NCBI GenBank assembly: GCA_963678675.1
Contig: OY783195.1
Span: 4,908,001 to 4,972,000 of the forward strand
Length of the DNA stretch: 64,000 nucleotides
Reading direction: 5' to 3'
Source of the DNA: Xiphydria camelus
Lineage: Eukaryota; Arthropoda; Insecta; Hymenoptera; Xiphydriidae
The notes beneath the pieces were generated by a model that saw only the letters and a program-made list of their open reading frames with translations, searched no databases and had not been told where the DNA came from. The position numbers were made by a program, and so were the translations under genes. This document shows positions 25,101-38,876 of the stretch, in pieces. The number at the start of each line of letters is the position of its first letter. The first letter of the stretch is position 1.

Positions 25101-25386
25101 TCCTTATTCGGTGGATTGTATACATAACCTTCGAAAGGTTCTTGAGGTCTCGCATTACTCTCTATCGCCCTTGCGCTTCTATCGTATCCATGACACGAAG
25201 AGAGCACCGCCACCGCAGTGGTGGCCCACAGTAACTTCCACTGTACATCACAAAAGGAAATGAAAAGAAAATCTAGATTTATGTGTATTAGTTCGTCAAA
25301 TGACGGATCAGCTTGTCGTTCTATACGTGTATCGAGAAAAGGTCTGCCGATCGATCGATATATCAGCGTCCATTAATTATTACCAT
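22114..25386 (-). CDS. Secreted proline-rich two-tier repeat protein, about 1009 aa
   Basis: Minus-strand exons: 25386-25384 (ATG only, tentative), 25240-25083, 24982-22114. I read the last exon codon by codon: all 956 codons are open except the final stop. Exon 2 gives the signal peptide WKLLWATTAVAVLSSCHG after an initiator M, then a short non-repetitive stretch with YDRSARAIESNARPQEPFEGY. Exon 3 starts with about ten 41-residue units (containing PTPSPPRVPSPP and SYSYPTPEKPLTYPT). It continues with about 28 units of PQPPTRPPYVPPP and ends in a Thr/Pro/Ser-rich tail finishing YEYPKPDIFFDLRKR. No Cys is seen in the repeats. Composition suggests an extracellular structural protein (cuticle, silk-associated or extensin-like matrix). 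The single-codon first exon ATG|GTAATA is a guess; the rest is well supported. Confidence 0.85.
22510..23640 (-). repeat. 39-bp minisatellite coding for the 13-residue unit PQPPTRPPYVPPP
   Basis: About 28 units. Sixteen consecutive units (first bases 22714 to 23299) are spaced at exactly 39 bases. The others differ by whole codons, so the frame is always kept. Most change is at synonymous positions or in V/L/I after Tyr. Confidence 0.95.
22753..23142 (-). repeat. Perfect 195-bp tandem duplication inside the minisatellite
   Basis: Bases 22753-22947 and 22948-23142 are identical by direct comparison, unit by unit, including the rare variants GGGGGTAAGTACGG and TGTTGGAGG. The duplicated block is five 39-base units. 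Confidence 0.93.
23761..24982 (-). repeat. 123-bp tandem repeat coding for a 41-residue unit
   Basis: The same codon of the PEKP/PGKP motif recurs at 24967, 24844, 24721, 24598, 24475, 24352, 24229, 24106, 23983 and 23860, nine intervals of exactly 123 bases. A final interval is shortened to 99 bases (23761). The units nearest the 13-residue block have PGKP in place of PEKP. Confidence 0.95.
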
Positions 25387-25970
25387 CGTTATGGGTCGAT
25401 CGGAATATTTCCCCACCGATTACCGAACCAAATACAAAAATCGCACCAACGATCGGTTCGTATTCGAGAGATCGTCCCGTGGGATAATCTCACGCCTCGC
25501 CCACGGTAAAATTACATAACGCTGCAATAGAGCGAGCACATATACCGTAATATACCGGGGATCGTGAAAGGTTCGTCCGACGAGCAAGAAGGTGTAGTAC
25601 AGATTCATTGATTAACGCGTGTGTCGTGATGAGAGAATCGTTATCCTTCTAATCAGAAGTGAACAGTATATATGTCTCAGGTATACTTATATTTTTTTTC
25701 TAGAAATGCGACCAAACGAAGCGGGTTGAGAAATTTCTCGTCGTTTCTCGATATTTCTTGCCGGTTTTTCTCGTAACTGCCTTGCGTAGATGACGTCTCA
25801 TTTATAATAATCAACCGAAGGAACATTAGCACATCGACAGCGTGGACAACGGCGCGACAAATCGAATCTTCGTTTCGTTTGCAACATCACCCGACATGAG
25901 TGTTCTGGCTCGAAGAAACGTCCAGTGACCTTTCGGTACCTATATAATTTATATGGAAGATTCGCGGCAA

Positions 25971-25992
25971 TGTGTGTGTGTGTGTGTGTGTA
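25971..25992. repeat. (GT)n microsatellite
   Basis: About eleven TG/GT dinucleotides in intergenic DNA. Confidence 0.9.
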
Positions 25993-28945
25993 TGGAGGAG
26001 AAGCTATATCTACCACCGCGCGAATATGTGAAAGGTTACGCGGTGCGTACCGCGTACTTGAGAGACACGCGTTATATATAATTGTGTACCAGTTCCCTTG
26101 TAACATTTTTTTACGCCGGGTGATGGTGCGGTTGAATGAGAAGGTCCGTGATTCGTAGCACGCGCCCCATGGAGTCGATTATTAATACTAGTAATAATTA
26201 TCCTCGCGTGCTTTCTATAGGATGTAAATTACTACATAATATAAATGAGATGGTATAACTTTTCATTCACCAAGTTTGATCACTACGTGTCTCTACAGAC
26301 TTTTATTTTCAATGTGCAACCGATGCAGTTCGAAGAAGCTCGCGTCATATTTGCATCCGTGCTGGAGAAAGTGTCTGAGCCGCTCGCTCCAATGGCATCC
26401 ACGGTAACGACAGGCTCACATACACATACATTTGCGATGGACTTTATTCCATAAACAGTCGACCCGCATATGGAAGGTGCAACGGTATCCTCTCTCGACG
26501 GAAGATTCATGTTTAAACGAATGTCCATTATAGGAAATTAAATGCGTAACATTTGTCGAACAATTCTGACACGTTCGTCCTCCAGCCGAGGCTGTGTTAT
26601 CGCAAGTCACGATTTTCATTAGGAGAGACTAAATGATTCACGTTTGGTCAATTTGTCAGGAATGATTAGTCGCACGTTGAAGTCTGACTGCTTTTGAGAG
26701 GCGACTACACATGTGTACATGATGAAGTCGACTACTCGGTTACGTTTTTATAATATTTCGAAAGTGAATGAAAATATTCTCGTGTAGCAAGAATACGTAT
26801 AGTACGGTATTCAGTGATGACAAATCTTATGTATTTTCTATTCGAATATGAAAATCGAGATAAATTGTATTAGTATTAAACGCAAATCTTTCCCTGTATT
26901 AGTATGATTAAACAAATATATCGAGAAGGCATTTAGCTACGGCTCTTTTTTACGTATGCTCGCTCGAACGTACATGGACAGAGACTCGGTACAAGTGAAA
27001 GAAGAATGCCTTTTATGTAGGCGAAGCTGGAGGTAGCCAAGTCCCTCTTAACTGAGGAAGAAAGTTTCTTTCGTCGATTGTGACTTATCGCGTTCTCGCC
27101 TCTCATTAATTTCCTTTTCATCAAAAGACAAAGCGTCAAAGGAAACAACGCGAAAGCCATTTGGCAGGTACAAATCATCTTCTCCTTTGAAAGATACATG
27201 CACAGAGATCGACAAAGGAGCAAGATCTTTCTTAAAACTCTACTTCCTCAATCATTTCATTCGAATGGGAGAGTTTCCGGTTCTATTGTATCATAGTAAT
27301 GCGTTATCTGGATCGAAAATGAGCCATAGATTCGCTTAAAAAATCTGATTTATTATCTGGGCCAGAGAAAAGATTTCGATTTCTCTCAATAAAAGATTTC
27401 GTTTATTTGACCAAGATTTTCTGCATCGGATGATGAGTGCGTATATCGCATTATAAATCATTTCTCGACCGCGAAGGTAAAAGATCGTGAGCGCATCCTT
27501 TGCGCAACAGATTCCGAACCTCGTTCGGTTTGACCGTCGGAAAACGAAGGACCGGTATTTATCATCATTACGAAAGGAGACGCGGTCGCCGCAAAATTTA
27601 TTAACCAATTTACGGCTCCTCCATTGCATAATGAAAATATATCTGCGCGAGTGATCGATACTCGATTATAAGAGGATTTGACGGTGTTTCACACTAGCAA
27701 CTATATACGTAGATGATAGCTCGAGTATCTTTTAAATTTATTCCCGATCTTTGCGTGGCCTCGATGGCTCGTCGCACGATGTTATTCGGATGCGTTCGAA
27801 ATGTGTAGATTGCACAAGTTGGCACAAAAAGGGTCAAATATCCGTGGATATTTGCATATTTAATTAATTCGATTATAAAATGATACTCGCTTAATGCGTA
27901 GGGATTTTATAAATATCTTCCGCGTTCGAATTTGTTTGCTTAACGTTCAAAGGAGGATATTCTGAGTCGACGGACGAACGATAAATGATTTACGATCCTA
28001 TTAGAGGAGGCGTCAGCGTTGTATGAATAATTTTCTCGTCACCAATTAGTATTCGACAAACTTTGCGATATTTATTGAAACACCTGTGGTACTCAAAGGT
28101 ACAATCGACTTATAATCGTGATTACATGTGGACTGTAGGTAAATATGTATAGAGATTCGAGGACGTTATTGATCCTGTGGCATTTTTTTTGCAAACCTTT
28201 AATCGCACTCCTGAACGGCGTTGAATGCGTGGACGGATACTTTCTTTCTTTGATATTTTAACATGTTGAGTGTCGGCTGGAAGAGAACGCGAGGAATTTA
28301 GCCATTCGAGGCATCCTTGTCATCAAGGACTCGCGGCATACCGATGGCAATAAACTTTAAGTTGAATTTACTATCGCGTGAAAAGACCCGGGAGACTGGC
28401 GCACGGGTGATGTGTCAAGAAATCGAAAGTTGTTTGCTATTCTATTAGCTATCCCTCTCGGTAGTTAACAAACCACCATTGACCTTCGTGTTGCTCTTAC
28501 TTATAATAAATAACCGCGAGTTCATGATTTTACAAATCAGACATTTTCGAAGGACCGGTGAGAATTTCCAAGTGTCTTTCGATCTCGTAAACGTGACGAG
28601 AGACTGTCGCAACCATTTTATTTCTTTTTCATATATATGCATATCGAAAGGAAAGTGTTTAACGGCAATATGGATACAACAAAGTTTCGAGGAAAAGTAA
28701 CGATTTCTCAATGATTCTAGCCGTTTATGCGATTACTTCAGACGATCAGCCTGGAAAGAATTCTAATGAAATATTAATTGTCCTTATCTAAGAGAAACTT
28801 TTCCCTGTACCTACGATCGCCTCCCATACATATATTAAATGTCAAAGTGATTGAACGAGCACATCGTCAATAAATCACTCATAGAAGGCAATGAGTCCGA
28901 GCAGAAACAGATCCGGTAACACATTGCTTGCAACAGTATCATAAA

Positions 28946-29332
28946 TGGACGTCGTTATGCATAACTTGACTAAGCGCCAAATCGCCAATTTGGAGATAAT
29001 ATCACCCTCTAGTGTCTACCTATAGACGTAATCTAATTATAAAAAAAATAATGGGCTAATAAAAACCTTTATTTTTTTTAAATGATCAAAAACGCTAAAC
29101 GCCAAATTCTCCATTTACTTCTTGGAATTACGTATTACATGACCAATCGCTAATTTCAGACGGGTTTTAGTCGCCTGGTCAACTAATTTCTCCTTAGTAT
29201 TTTTGATGTCCATATAAAAAAGGAACTCCAATTGATGAATAGTTTTTTTTTCCGGAGAGCATAAAACTAAAAGTCATTTTTCTCAGTTCATTGAAATGGC
29301 GCTTAGTCAAGTTATGCATAACGAGACGTCCA
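28946..29332. mobile_element. MITE with about 36-bp terminal inverted repeats
   Basis: Left end TGGACGTCGTTATGCATAAC continues into TTGACTAAGCGCCA. The right end is its reverse complement (TGGCGCTTAGTCAAG, then TTATGCATAACGAGACGTCCA) with one extra base. The 387-base unit has no coding capacity. Each terminus itself contains the 12-base palindrome GTTATGCATAAC. No clear target-site duplication; superfamily unknown. Confidence 0.8.
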
Positions 29333-32300
29333 AATTACATTAAATTCTTCATATAATTCTTATTCAATAAATCGATTACGAATGACCAAGCGAAACAATG
29401 AATATAACGAGAATTTAAATAGATACCAAATATAGGAGTAAAATATTTCTGATTTGGGGAGGTCAGGAGAGAATAGGGGCCGGCCACCCTTTTTCCACCC
29501 TCTCGTTCTCCTCCCTTCTTCCCCCTCTCCTTCTACTCCCTTTCCTTCATTATTTATCTAGCGATAAATATCGAACAGAACGTACTACACAAGAATAGCG
29601 AGTTTTATGAATGAATCATTCAAAAACGTACATCCGTAGCGAATAAGGACGCCTTCAGAAGACAACACGTATTACGTAAGCGCGAATCGGGAAGCGATTT
29701 GGATTGACCTTTCCCACCTAGCAACTTAACTGTAGTTTTCAATTATCCGCGTTAAGCCATCGAACTTTCAACCCGTCAGAATGAATTAAGACATTAATAG
29801 TAACTCTTGTAATGAGGTTTCAATTATAGCACCAAATCTGTTCTAAGGTAAAACACAATTAAACTGATGACTCGAGTATCCCGCAATTGTAATATAGTCA
29901 AACACGAAGATTAATCGGCAAACGAATGAGGCGATGAATAAATTGCATAACTGCAAGCGGTGTGAATTAATAAGAGAAACGCTCGAAACTCCCGTGAAGT
30001 TTCGAGCACGTGTCTCATTTTGGATTCACTGACAAAATATTCTACTGTATCTCGACAGAGCATAGCTATTTTTGTTCAATAGATATCAGTCGTCATGGGT
30101 ATGGTGACATTTTTGAAATGTCAGTGAAAATGTATTTCTCTAAATCGACTCTTCTATCTCGTGGCTGAATTACGTCCAGTGCATCTGATAAGGACTCGCC
30201 CGATTTCCCCCCTACGCAGATCGGACCGTCTAACATTTAGCAACTTAGCTGACGCGACGTAGAGAGAGAAAGCAGAGAAGTCGGAAATGTCACACACGCG
30301 CAAATCACACGGCTTGACCTCTGCGAACTCTCTCGAACATACTATTATCTTGCAATATTTTTCTTGACTATAAATGAGCAACTTTGAATATAATTTTCCC
30401 TGAGAACTCTTAGCAAGCGAAACAACGCCTGCGTGGGCGTCACCAAGGCAATTTGGAAGAGACGATCGATGGCGTAACTTTACGGAAGTCGCTTCGACGC
30501 TTCGGTATCTTGCGTTAATTCGGAATTCAGTTGTATACGATCCAAAACAAGCGGACGCTATATCAGGTTGTCTTCGTGACCGTAACACCCACGCCATCCA
30601 GATGTTTCGTAGACCTTTTGCCATTGCGTCAGGGAATTTATCCCTGCGCAACACGCGGTGAAGATGGAGGTGGTAGCTATTAATTGGATTTTTCTTATCC
30701 AGTAAGATATTCGCGCATATGTGACCGACACGAATCGTCGAGTCGTTTGGAATTACGCCTCGCGTGTTCGATGAAGAATATCTAACGATGAAAAATCGCC
30801 GGTTCTTTTATTTTCAATTTAAATGTTATCGTAGAATTTTACGTACTCAAATGAACAATGCTAAAAGTCGAATTGAACGTTAAAGTGCATCCGTGAAAGT
30901 ACGCACTTCTGGCATACGCAAATTGAGGCTTTCTAAAGTCGTCTCCTCAAATTTGCCTAATTCGAGGAACGTGATTCGAAACTCGTTTTCGTCCCAACGA
31001 AACGCATCGTTTTCTCTCTATTCACTCTTACTTTTCGTTATGGAACGTCGAGGGGCACGATTGGGCGACGATTTTTTTTATCGCCCGGGATGGACGCCAA
31101 AAGTAAATAAATAGCGTACGAGTTCGGAGGATCATACGATGGAGAATCTCTGAGAAATTTCAAGTCACGAACAATAATAACCTTTGGTATTTGCCTGTAC
31201 GTCGATGACTGATGCTTCTGGTCAGTAGTTCTCTATTAAATGCTTGTTAAGGTGGGATAACTTCAACATCGATAATATTTAAAGGCTCGTTGAACGAACT
31301 ACTCCAGAAATGATGCCAAAAAAAATCTTCCGATTTTCCCATTTATTTCGTGCCTCAATCTTGGAAAAAGAATGTACGATACGTAAATAAAATCACATCA
31401 AAATAGTCCAATTTCGTCGTACATCTTCCCCCAGTCAAACGAACCTTTTCGAAAAGAAAAACTATAACAAATTCCTACACCCAGTATTTTTCACCCGAAC
31501 GCTGCACATAATAATCCGCAACGATCGACTAAAATTCACCCGCGAACTCCACCTTTTTTACGATCTTCTCACTCCACTGCGTGTAGACGACTCGCGCAAC
31601 GCGACACACTTACCATTACAACGCTCGACACTTAATTCGCTCCTTAAAAAGACGAGGGTTACTGCTTAAAACTAACACATGTCTCGCGGGATCGAGTGTC
31701 CCGAGAGTTAACTTCTTCTCGGTGGATACCGTGGAGCATTTATAGGATTCACCTGATAGGCAGGTGGGGGGATTCAGCAAACGTTGGTCCATGCGATTAT
31801 TCCAAGCAACGTCTGTGAGGATGCTGTAATTCTGTTATATGGCGAGTGGAAGGGAAAGAGAAAGAAGGAGAGAAAGAGTCTCCAGTGAAGAGGAGGACAG
31901 CGCGATGCGAGCTGTTCGAAAGGTCCTCCGAATGGGTATGAGGCGTACAGCGTCAGCGTACGCAGCAAACGGTTACGCTAATTTCGCGAAGATCTTCTCG
32001 CACTACTTTTTTGTTGTACAGTGGTGCAATCGAACAGCGAGAATTTCCCCCGAAAAAAGTTACCGAGAGATCGAAGATGATTTTCTAATTTTTGAGAATT
32101 GCACGATTCTCTTTAACAAGTCAATTTTGCCTAATCAAGCATAAAACTGTCGACGATCAGAAAATTACATACCATAAGAAATAGTGAAACCCCGAAAATA
32201 ATTTGAGAAGAATTACTAAAAAATAAAAAGAAATCAAAATATCTGAATTTTGTTTACAATGCCACGATTGGATACACTTTTTTTTTTCTACAAATTCAAT

Positions 32301-35300
32301 CGTACGACTTGTATGACCTATTATGTGATGGGTACGTTAGGCAGGGCGTGATGCGTTATGCAATAAAAGTAATCGAGATGGGATGAGCACAGGCTCATGG
32401 TGTGAATGAGGATGGCAGATTGGTGTATTTATCGAGTGATATCAGGACATGCCTTATGATCCAAGACCTAGCGATAATAGCGTAGGTATATATAAAACAT
32501 ATAAAAATGAAACGCCTGATATATTTTCGGAAGAATTCGAATCTCTGAAATGGACTAACCGACCAAACAACTCGGTGCACTTTTTTGCGCCGATCATTCA
32601 TGACATTTCGAACTTCGACGTTGAACCTAAGACCTGCCTCGGGCGGGGCGATGAATTTATACACGATCGACTGCATATCGCGTGAGAACGATCAAAGCGA
32701 GTATTGCTATAGACCTTCATCACAGGTCTCGACGTAAAATCTCTGGGGGCGACTTCAACTTTGCGTTGGCTGTGAATTTGAGGATTTCAAGTCGTTAGCC
32801 TCAATTTTATTGAACATTCGAGGAAAGATTACAATCGTACTGTCATGACCAGAGACGCCGAAGGGAAAGGGTAAGCGGATAAATATGATTTCGTTGAGCA
32901 ATCGACCTTCTTAACGGCACTCCATGGCAGAGGATGATCGTAAATAAACAATGACCCTTGAGAATCGGAGTCATGCGTATACGCAACGATAGCTGTGGTA
33001 TGGAAATTGCACGACTTACACGCATACCTGAGCTCCGGCAAGCAGGCTTTATCGATCGTACTTACGCTATCGCAAGATAGCTGAGAGAAAGATCGATTAA
33101 ATTTAACGATATCAGATTCTTCGCGAAGGAAGTCGACCAATGAAAATGAGGTATCATTTCCACGCAGTCTGCTAACGCGTGACTTAATCCTCGAGAAACA
33201 AAATGACGATCAGATCGGAATTCGTTAGCAGAAAGACTTGGAAAAATCGACACCGAGGATATATCGACGGAAAGGGAGAGGGAAACGCATTGAAAGTTGT
33301 CTGATCATTAAGAGGATGGGATTCGCAGTGGAGGAGGGAAACGTAGGCTTCCACGGGTCGTCCGCCCTTGATCGTCTGGATCCACTAGCGGGGAAACGAT
33401 GCCGTCACCGTACCTTCACGGTAAACGTCACAATCGTCCCTGGGTCAAATATATCTTTGGGAACTGAAAAGTAAAACGCTTCGCATACTCAGGGTTAACC
33501 ACTACTGCTACGGAATTACAGTTATACATTGCAACTCCTTTCTCCTAGCAGGATGTCACGACTGAACTGACTCCGATCGAACCTGCAGCACCATGCTGCT
33601 GTTGGGCTGTGTAACTTGTGATTAGAACTATATTATTCGTAATTGAAGGATTAGTCTAAAAGACTATACCCCGAGAAATGATTTCATTATATATAACATC
33701 TAAAAAATAATCACTCTAATTAATTCTTTTCCATTCTGATTCGAAAGAAGGGGAGTAAAGTTAGTCATTATTTAAATTTTTATGTTTCTGAGACAGATAA
33801 GATTTGTCAAAATACACCAGAGGAATTCACGTTGTCCGCAGATAGGTTTCAATGATTTTCTGTAACTCCTGTCTATCGAGAATACTCGTAATAATACATA
33901 TGTACGTATGCCTCTGCGAATAAGTACCTACATCCGTTTGGAAATATCAATAGACTCTGACCTTAGAGAATGAATGGATGTATTTGATAAACGACTCTTC
34001 AACGCGAACGCATGTTCATGGTTATTCATGTTTTTTCAAATAATGCAATGATCGGTCGATCGGCTCGGCAATATTTCGCGAGTATAGATTAAGCGAGAAT
34101 GATAAAATAATCTGATGTGGAAGCACGCGGTTCGCTATCATCCTGCAAGGCGGGTTTCTTTAAATGCTGCTATACTTCCTTCTCATGAAAAGGATGTCGA
34201 GGTCGTCAATTCGAAAGAACCCAATGGTTTTTTAACATTCATCTTAAACGTATAAAACTATTACGTTTTTACTTTACTTGAATCGAGAAAATATGTGCCA
34301 AATAATATTCCATTTCCAACCTATGAATTCAAATAAAAACTGGTTTTCATAAAAATTACGTTTTAGGCATCAATTATAAGTCATTTTATCTTATGACTCT
34401 GCAGAACTAATTTCCACGATCCTGCAATCGAGAGCGGGTATCGATTTTGACTCTCGACGCTCGATAAGTCAAGTAACAGTAGCTAGCGCTGAGATTAAGT
34501 CATAACTCTTCGGCTCTTCGGTATAGCGCAATGACACTATGAATTTCCGCAGAAAGTCAAGTCGATAAACTGCCTCGTCGAAGAATATATCTCCGCAATT
34601 AGTAACCTCGACTTTTTGCTTGTTTCGATCGGGGATTGGAGAATCGAGGAGAATTTAAACAAGGACGAGCAACCTTCGATTCGGCGCATTTGCAAATTAA
34701 ACTTTTGAGTATGGCGACCTTCTTCAAATGGCAAACCTCCTGGCTGGTTGTCTTCTTGAAAAGGTACGATCCTTCGCGTGCTCATGAGTTGACGCGTACA
34801 CTTTTATGAAGATAAATCTACATACGTTAGATATGACCAAATGATAATCTTGAACTGCCATCAAAACTACTCTAAACGTTCCAAGACATTATTTTTCCCT
34901 CTATTTTACACTGACTTTGAAGTAAATTCTACAGGTAATTTATTGAATCTATTACCACCAATGAATTAGCAATAAATTATCTCGAACGGTATTATAAAGT
35001 TGACTTATCTACCACAGTTCTCTTACGTTATTACATTACGCTGGTAGCACAAGAGAAGCAACACTTGCAACACTTATCACAATTACATTTATTTATCAGA
35101 GGTTCTGATAAATTATATTCTCGTAAGGATAAAAAATTTTTAAAAACCGAATTCCTCGGAATTAATCAGTCGATTACCACATTTTATGCGTTTTTTTCGT
35201 CCTGATTTCAAAAATATCGAATATAATGAAGCAATCACAAAGCAATACCCAAATATCTATAAAGATCAACGATTTTCTAGAACACAAATAATCTACTAGC

Positions 35301-35554
35301 GCATACAATCACTAATACTCAAAATGTCCTTTTTACGTAAGTCATCGATTTAATAATAGCCACTTTTGGAATCAGCGTGAAAAAGGGCGTAAAATATGAT
35401 AATTGACATATATTCCGGAAGACAAACTTCACCAAAATATTATATACAATGCATTTATACCCTTTTATAAATAGAGGTATTAAGATGCTTCATACAATAA
35501 ATAAGTAAAAAATATGAATAAAAATTGTGAAAAGATTATGAAGATGAAAAAAGC

Positions 35555-38500
35555 AGCAGTTTTAATAAATGTTTTTCTCACCACCACAATGTGTACCGAT
35601 ACTGAGTGTCCTTCGTCTGGAAAATTATTCTTCTTTACCACAATCCAATCATAAAGGTTCGATAACCATTTAGCCAACTGAGACATAATCTCCATTCATA
35701 TTGGTTCAATTACGGTCTCATCGATTGTCTCATTCAATATATAGCTTTCCCTGAAAATAAAGTGCTACACCTGAAACATTGCAGCAAACATGGTGAGAAA
35801 AGCAGAAAGAAAATGGAACCACTAACAACGATGTACGACGAACTAGCATCGCCGTGACAACGTATGTCAATGGTTCTTCAAAATGAAACACGCAGCCCTA
35901 CGCATTGAGAATGGATAAGCTACACGAAAAAACATTCTCAATTTGATTTTAACAACGTTTATAATTATTATTCGATTCAAACGACAATTACGTCGAGATG
36001 ACACAAATATCGTACAAAATAGAGATCAGTCAGTATCGACAACCAGGCTGCGTATTTTGTTTACATCAAAGTGATCCCACAGTAATATTGCACATCGTAT
36101 TAAAATGCTATCATTAATAAACGTTTATGCACGTAAGGAGAAACGAGGAAAATTCCATAATCGTTATGCTCCTAGAGAGCAAAGTAAAGTTCTATATATT
36201 AAAGAATCAATTAAAAAACGTGGGATCACTTAAATAAAAACAGATACATATAAATGGGATACGCATAGTGACAACGTGGAAATATACGCTGCAAAAAATA
36301 TGATGATACTTCATTCGCTCGAATGGAATACCATCGACAATTCTTCTTCTTCGGCGGATGCTTCTTCGGGCAAAGCCCTGGAGAAATGAGGAGTGATAAG
36401 GTTCACGGTGGCATCTATTTCAATCACAATGTGTTCTTCTCTGTGAATTTCAGAACTAAGTTGATGTAATTCTTGACATATATCACCTTCCGATTCCAAG
36501 GAACAAAAATTATACGAATAAAGCCCGAAAAAAAAATTAGAAAGAAAATAAATGTGATTGAATGGGATGCCTCTGTGAACGATACAGTCACACACAGCAC
36601 TTTATTCGAAGATACTTCACTGACTCAGAGATTCCCTGATATCGAATGTAAAGTAAAGGTTTCATGCTTTCGACATATCGTTATACATAGAATATACATG
36701 CACATATACATATGAAAGAGATATGTCATACGTATATAAAAATGTAATATGTATATTCCATCTAATACAGTGTCGAAGATTGAGACAACTATTTATATAT
36801 ATTCATATAAAAAAAAAGAAGCGCGAATCTAAATAAGTGGCTATATAGCCCAGACGACGAGCTCCGATTCCTCGAATCGGAATCCGTACGTTTGAGCACA
36901 TTTATACGAACCACCGAGTCCACTTCACTTTAATTCACTGATAAAGTATACTTCATTGTCGCGTACGTCCGGGTCTAGAACCGCGGGCGCTTATCGGTTA
37001 TCGTTACCCGTGTAGCGGATATCTTGTAATATAAACCAGGTACGAGGACATCCTCTCGTTTAACCACGGAGCGGATGTTCTCCCCTGACCGTACCTACTT
37101 AACTACCATTCATTCCAGAACTTTATCCTGCCTACCTATAGCTATATTGAAAACATTCAACCACACGCATTCAAAACAAGCATACTCCCCACGATTCCCA
37201 CTCATTCCGCCCGGGTGCAAAGGCCTACACTAGGGATAACGTCCCGGGACGCATCCGTCACCCGAGCTTGAACCACATCTCATCAATTCATTCCAAACGC
37301 GGTGAAGTAAACTCACTTACTGTGGATTTGCTGAAAACATCCTATAATGCTTGATTAGTACAGTTTTTGTTCGAACGTTCTATAATGACTCGAATAGAAA
37401 AACACATGGACTTTAAGGAAATTGTATTAAAAATTGAATAAAAACGATTGAAGTAAAATCGAGAAAAATTCATGAAGTGCTTTAGAAAAATGTGAACTTG
37501 AAAAGCTCTAATTGTCCATGAAAAAAAATACTGCTCGAGGAGCTTGAAGTATTAAAAAAATTACTCGATGTATTAAAATCCTAAGGTGTTTCCTTCGTAG
37601 AAGTGGAGGAACTACAATGTTCAGAGGTGCATTCGGGAGCCCACTTCGACTCGAGAATCGACCCACCGCGAAATCCCTTCTCGCTCTTAACCAAATGACG
37701 CAACGGTACTCGAAAATTTTCGGCAAATGTAAAGTCGAAATCGGAGGGTTATCCGACTTCAAAATTAACGCAAACCGCATGACGAATCGCGACAAAAGAT
37801 ACGTTGAACTACGCGGAAACGAGAAGGGTAACTATACAATCCTGACATAGAAAAATAACGAGACGTGTATATAAAACCAGACCACTGACGAGTCGACGCA
37901 GCTAAGGTCGACTCGCCGTCACTATGCATTGCCATGTAAAAATTACAACCAGTTCCCCGTGCCGTTTCGGACCAATCGTCCTGCGGCATGATGGAAAACC
38001 GGAGGGACTCAAAATTCATAGAACCTCTCTGCGTGATTCCCGACGACGAGGCGATGGCTGCTCACTCCAAAATCTTCTTGCACAACCCCTGGAGATCCCT
38101 CCACATAAGCCTATTCCACAATAATTGGGTAATCGAATGCTTCGATTTATTATATTAATTAGAAATTAGACTGGAAGATATGCCGATTGACTGTGAAATA
38201 GGCCTACTCTAGGAGACCAGCGGGAATTACGGCGGCCACTTCAGTTGATGTCTTGTCCAGCGACGTCGTCTGCGGGATACCTGATCGTCTTGAGGCGACT
38301 CTATCGGATTTTATTTTCGGGCAAAGATACCGTGACTCTACTTTATACTGCTGCTTTATTTTGCAAGGAAATACCACTGATTCTATAACCGTTTCGAGCA
38401 GCGAGCAAGGGTTGTTATGCACGCGAACGTACACGCGGGTACGCTAAGTAAACGCGCGTGATCGCATCTGCGAAGGACGAGCGCCGAACGGCCAATGACC

Positions 38501-38622
38501 ATCACCGGTGATTGGAATTTCATAGACTAAAATCAACACTGACTCTATGAGAAAGCATTGCGCGCGATCTCTTAAAAAATCCAGCGACGTCATCTATCGC
38601 ATGCCTGATTACTTCTGAGGGA
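35555..38622 (-). repeat. Arm 1 of a large inverted duplication (about 3.1 kb)
   Basis: The reverse complement of this segment matches 48075-51325 along its length, with small indels. Near-identity is seen at 38160-38400 and good similarity elsewhere. Matching landmarks include the sequence around ACTCTATGAGAAAGC (38541), the stretch around 36900-37020 and the frame ending SAEEEELSMVFHSSE (36311-36595). Frames are open in patches on both strands, so I cannot say whether the unit carries a decayed gene. Edges are approximate; no target-site duplication or terminal repeat was found. Confidence 0.85.
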
Positions 38623-38876
38623 TGATATTACCTTGAAATTACCCATTGACATTCCTAAGAAAGAAAGGAGAACCATGTAAACTTCCACAGAAATTGTAAT
38701 AACAGAGAACTTGGTGTAGGGGAAAATATTAATTTCCATTGATTTAAAATATAATTTAGAAATAGACATGTACTCTCCTTGAGATTTTATTAAAAATCGA
38801 AAATTCTGAAAATGATTGATTGACACCTCTATCTTATGCATTTTCATACACTGATCAGGGAGTAAATGTTAATTAA

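Larger units (their letters stand above)
25387..35554. other. Gene-poor intergenic region
   Basis: No gene is supported. Open frames are short or overlap on both strands; the longest, 166 codons at 30154-30654 on the minus strand, resembles nothing I know. The region contains a GT microsatellite, the MITE at 28946, and a pyrimidine-rich patch near 29485-29545. Possible promoter sequence of the proline-rich gene lies at the left edge. Confidence 0.5.

Noticed and set aside
26245..26528. Overlapping plus and minus frames of about 70-80 codons
   Set aside because: Both strands are open, neither has splice signals or recognisable sequence.
30154..30654. 166-codon minus-strand frame
   Set aside because: No domain, signal peptide, splice context or composition bias; isolated in gene-poor DNA. 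Kept only as a remote possibility.
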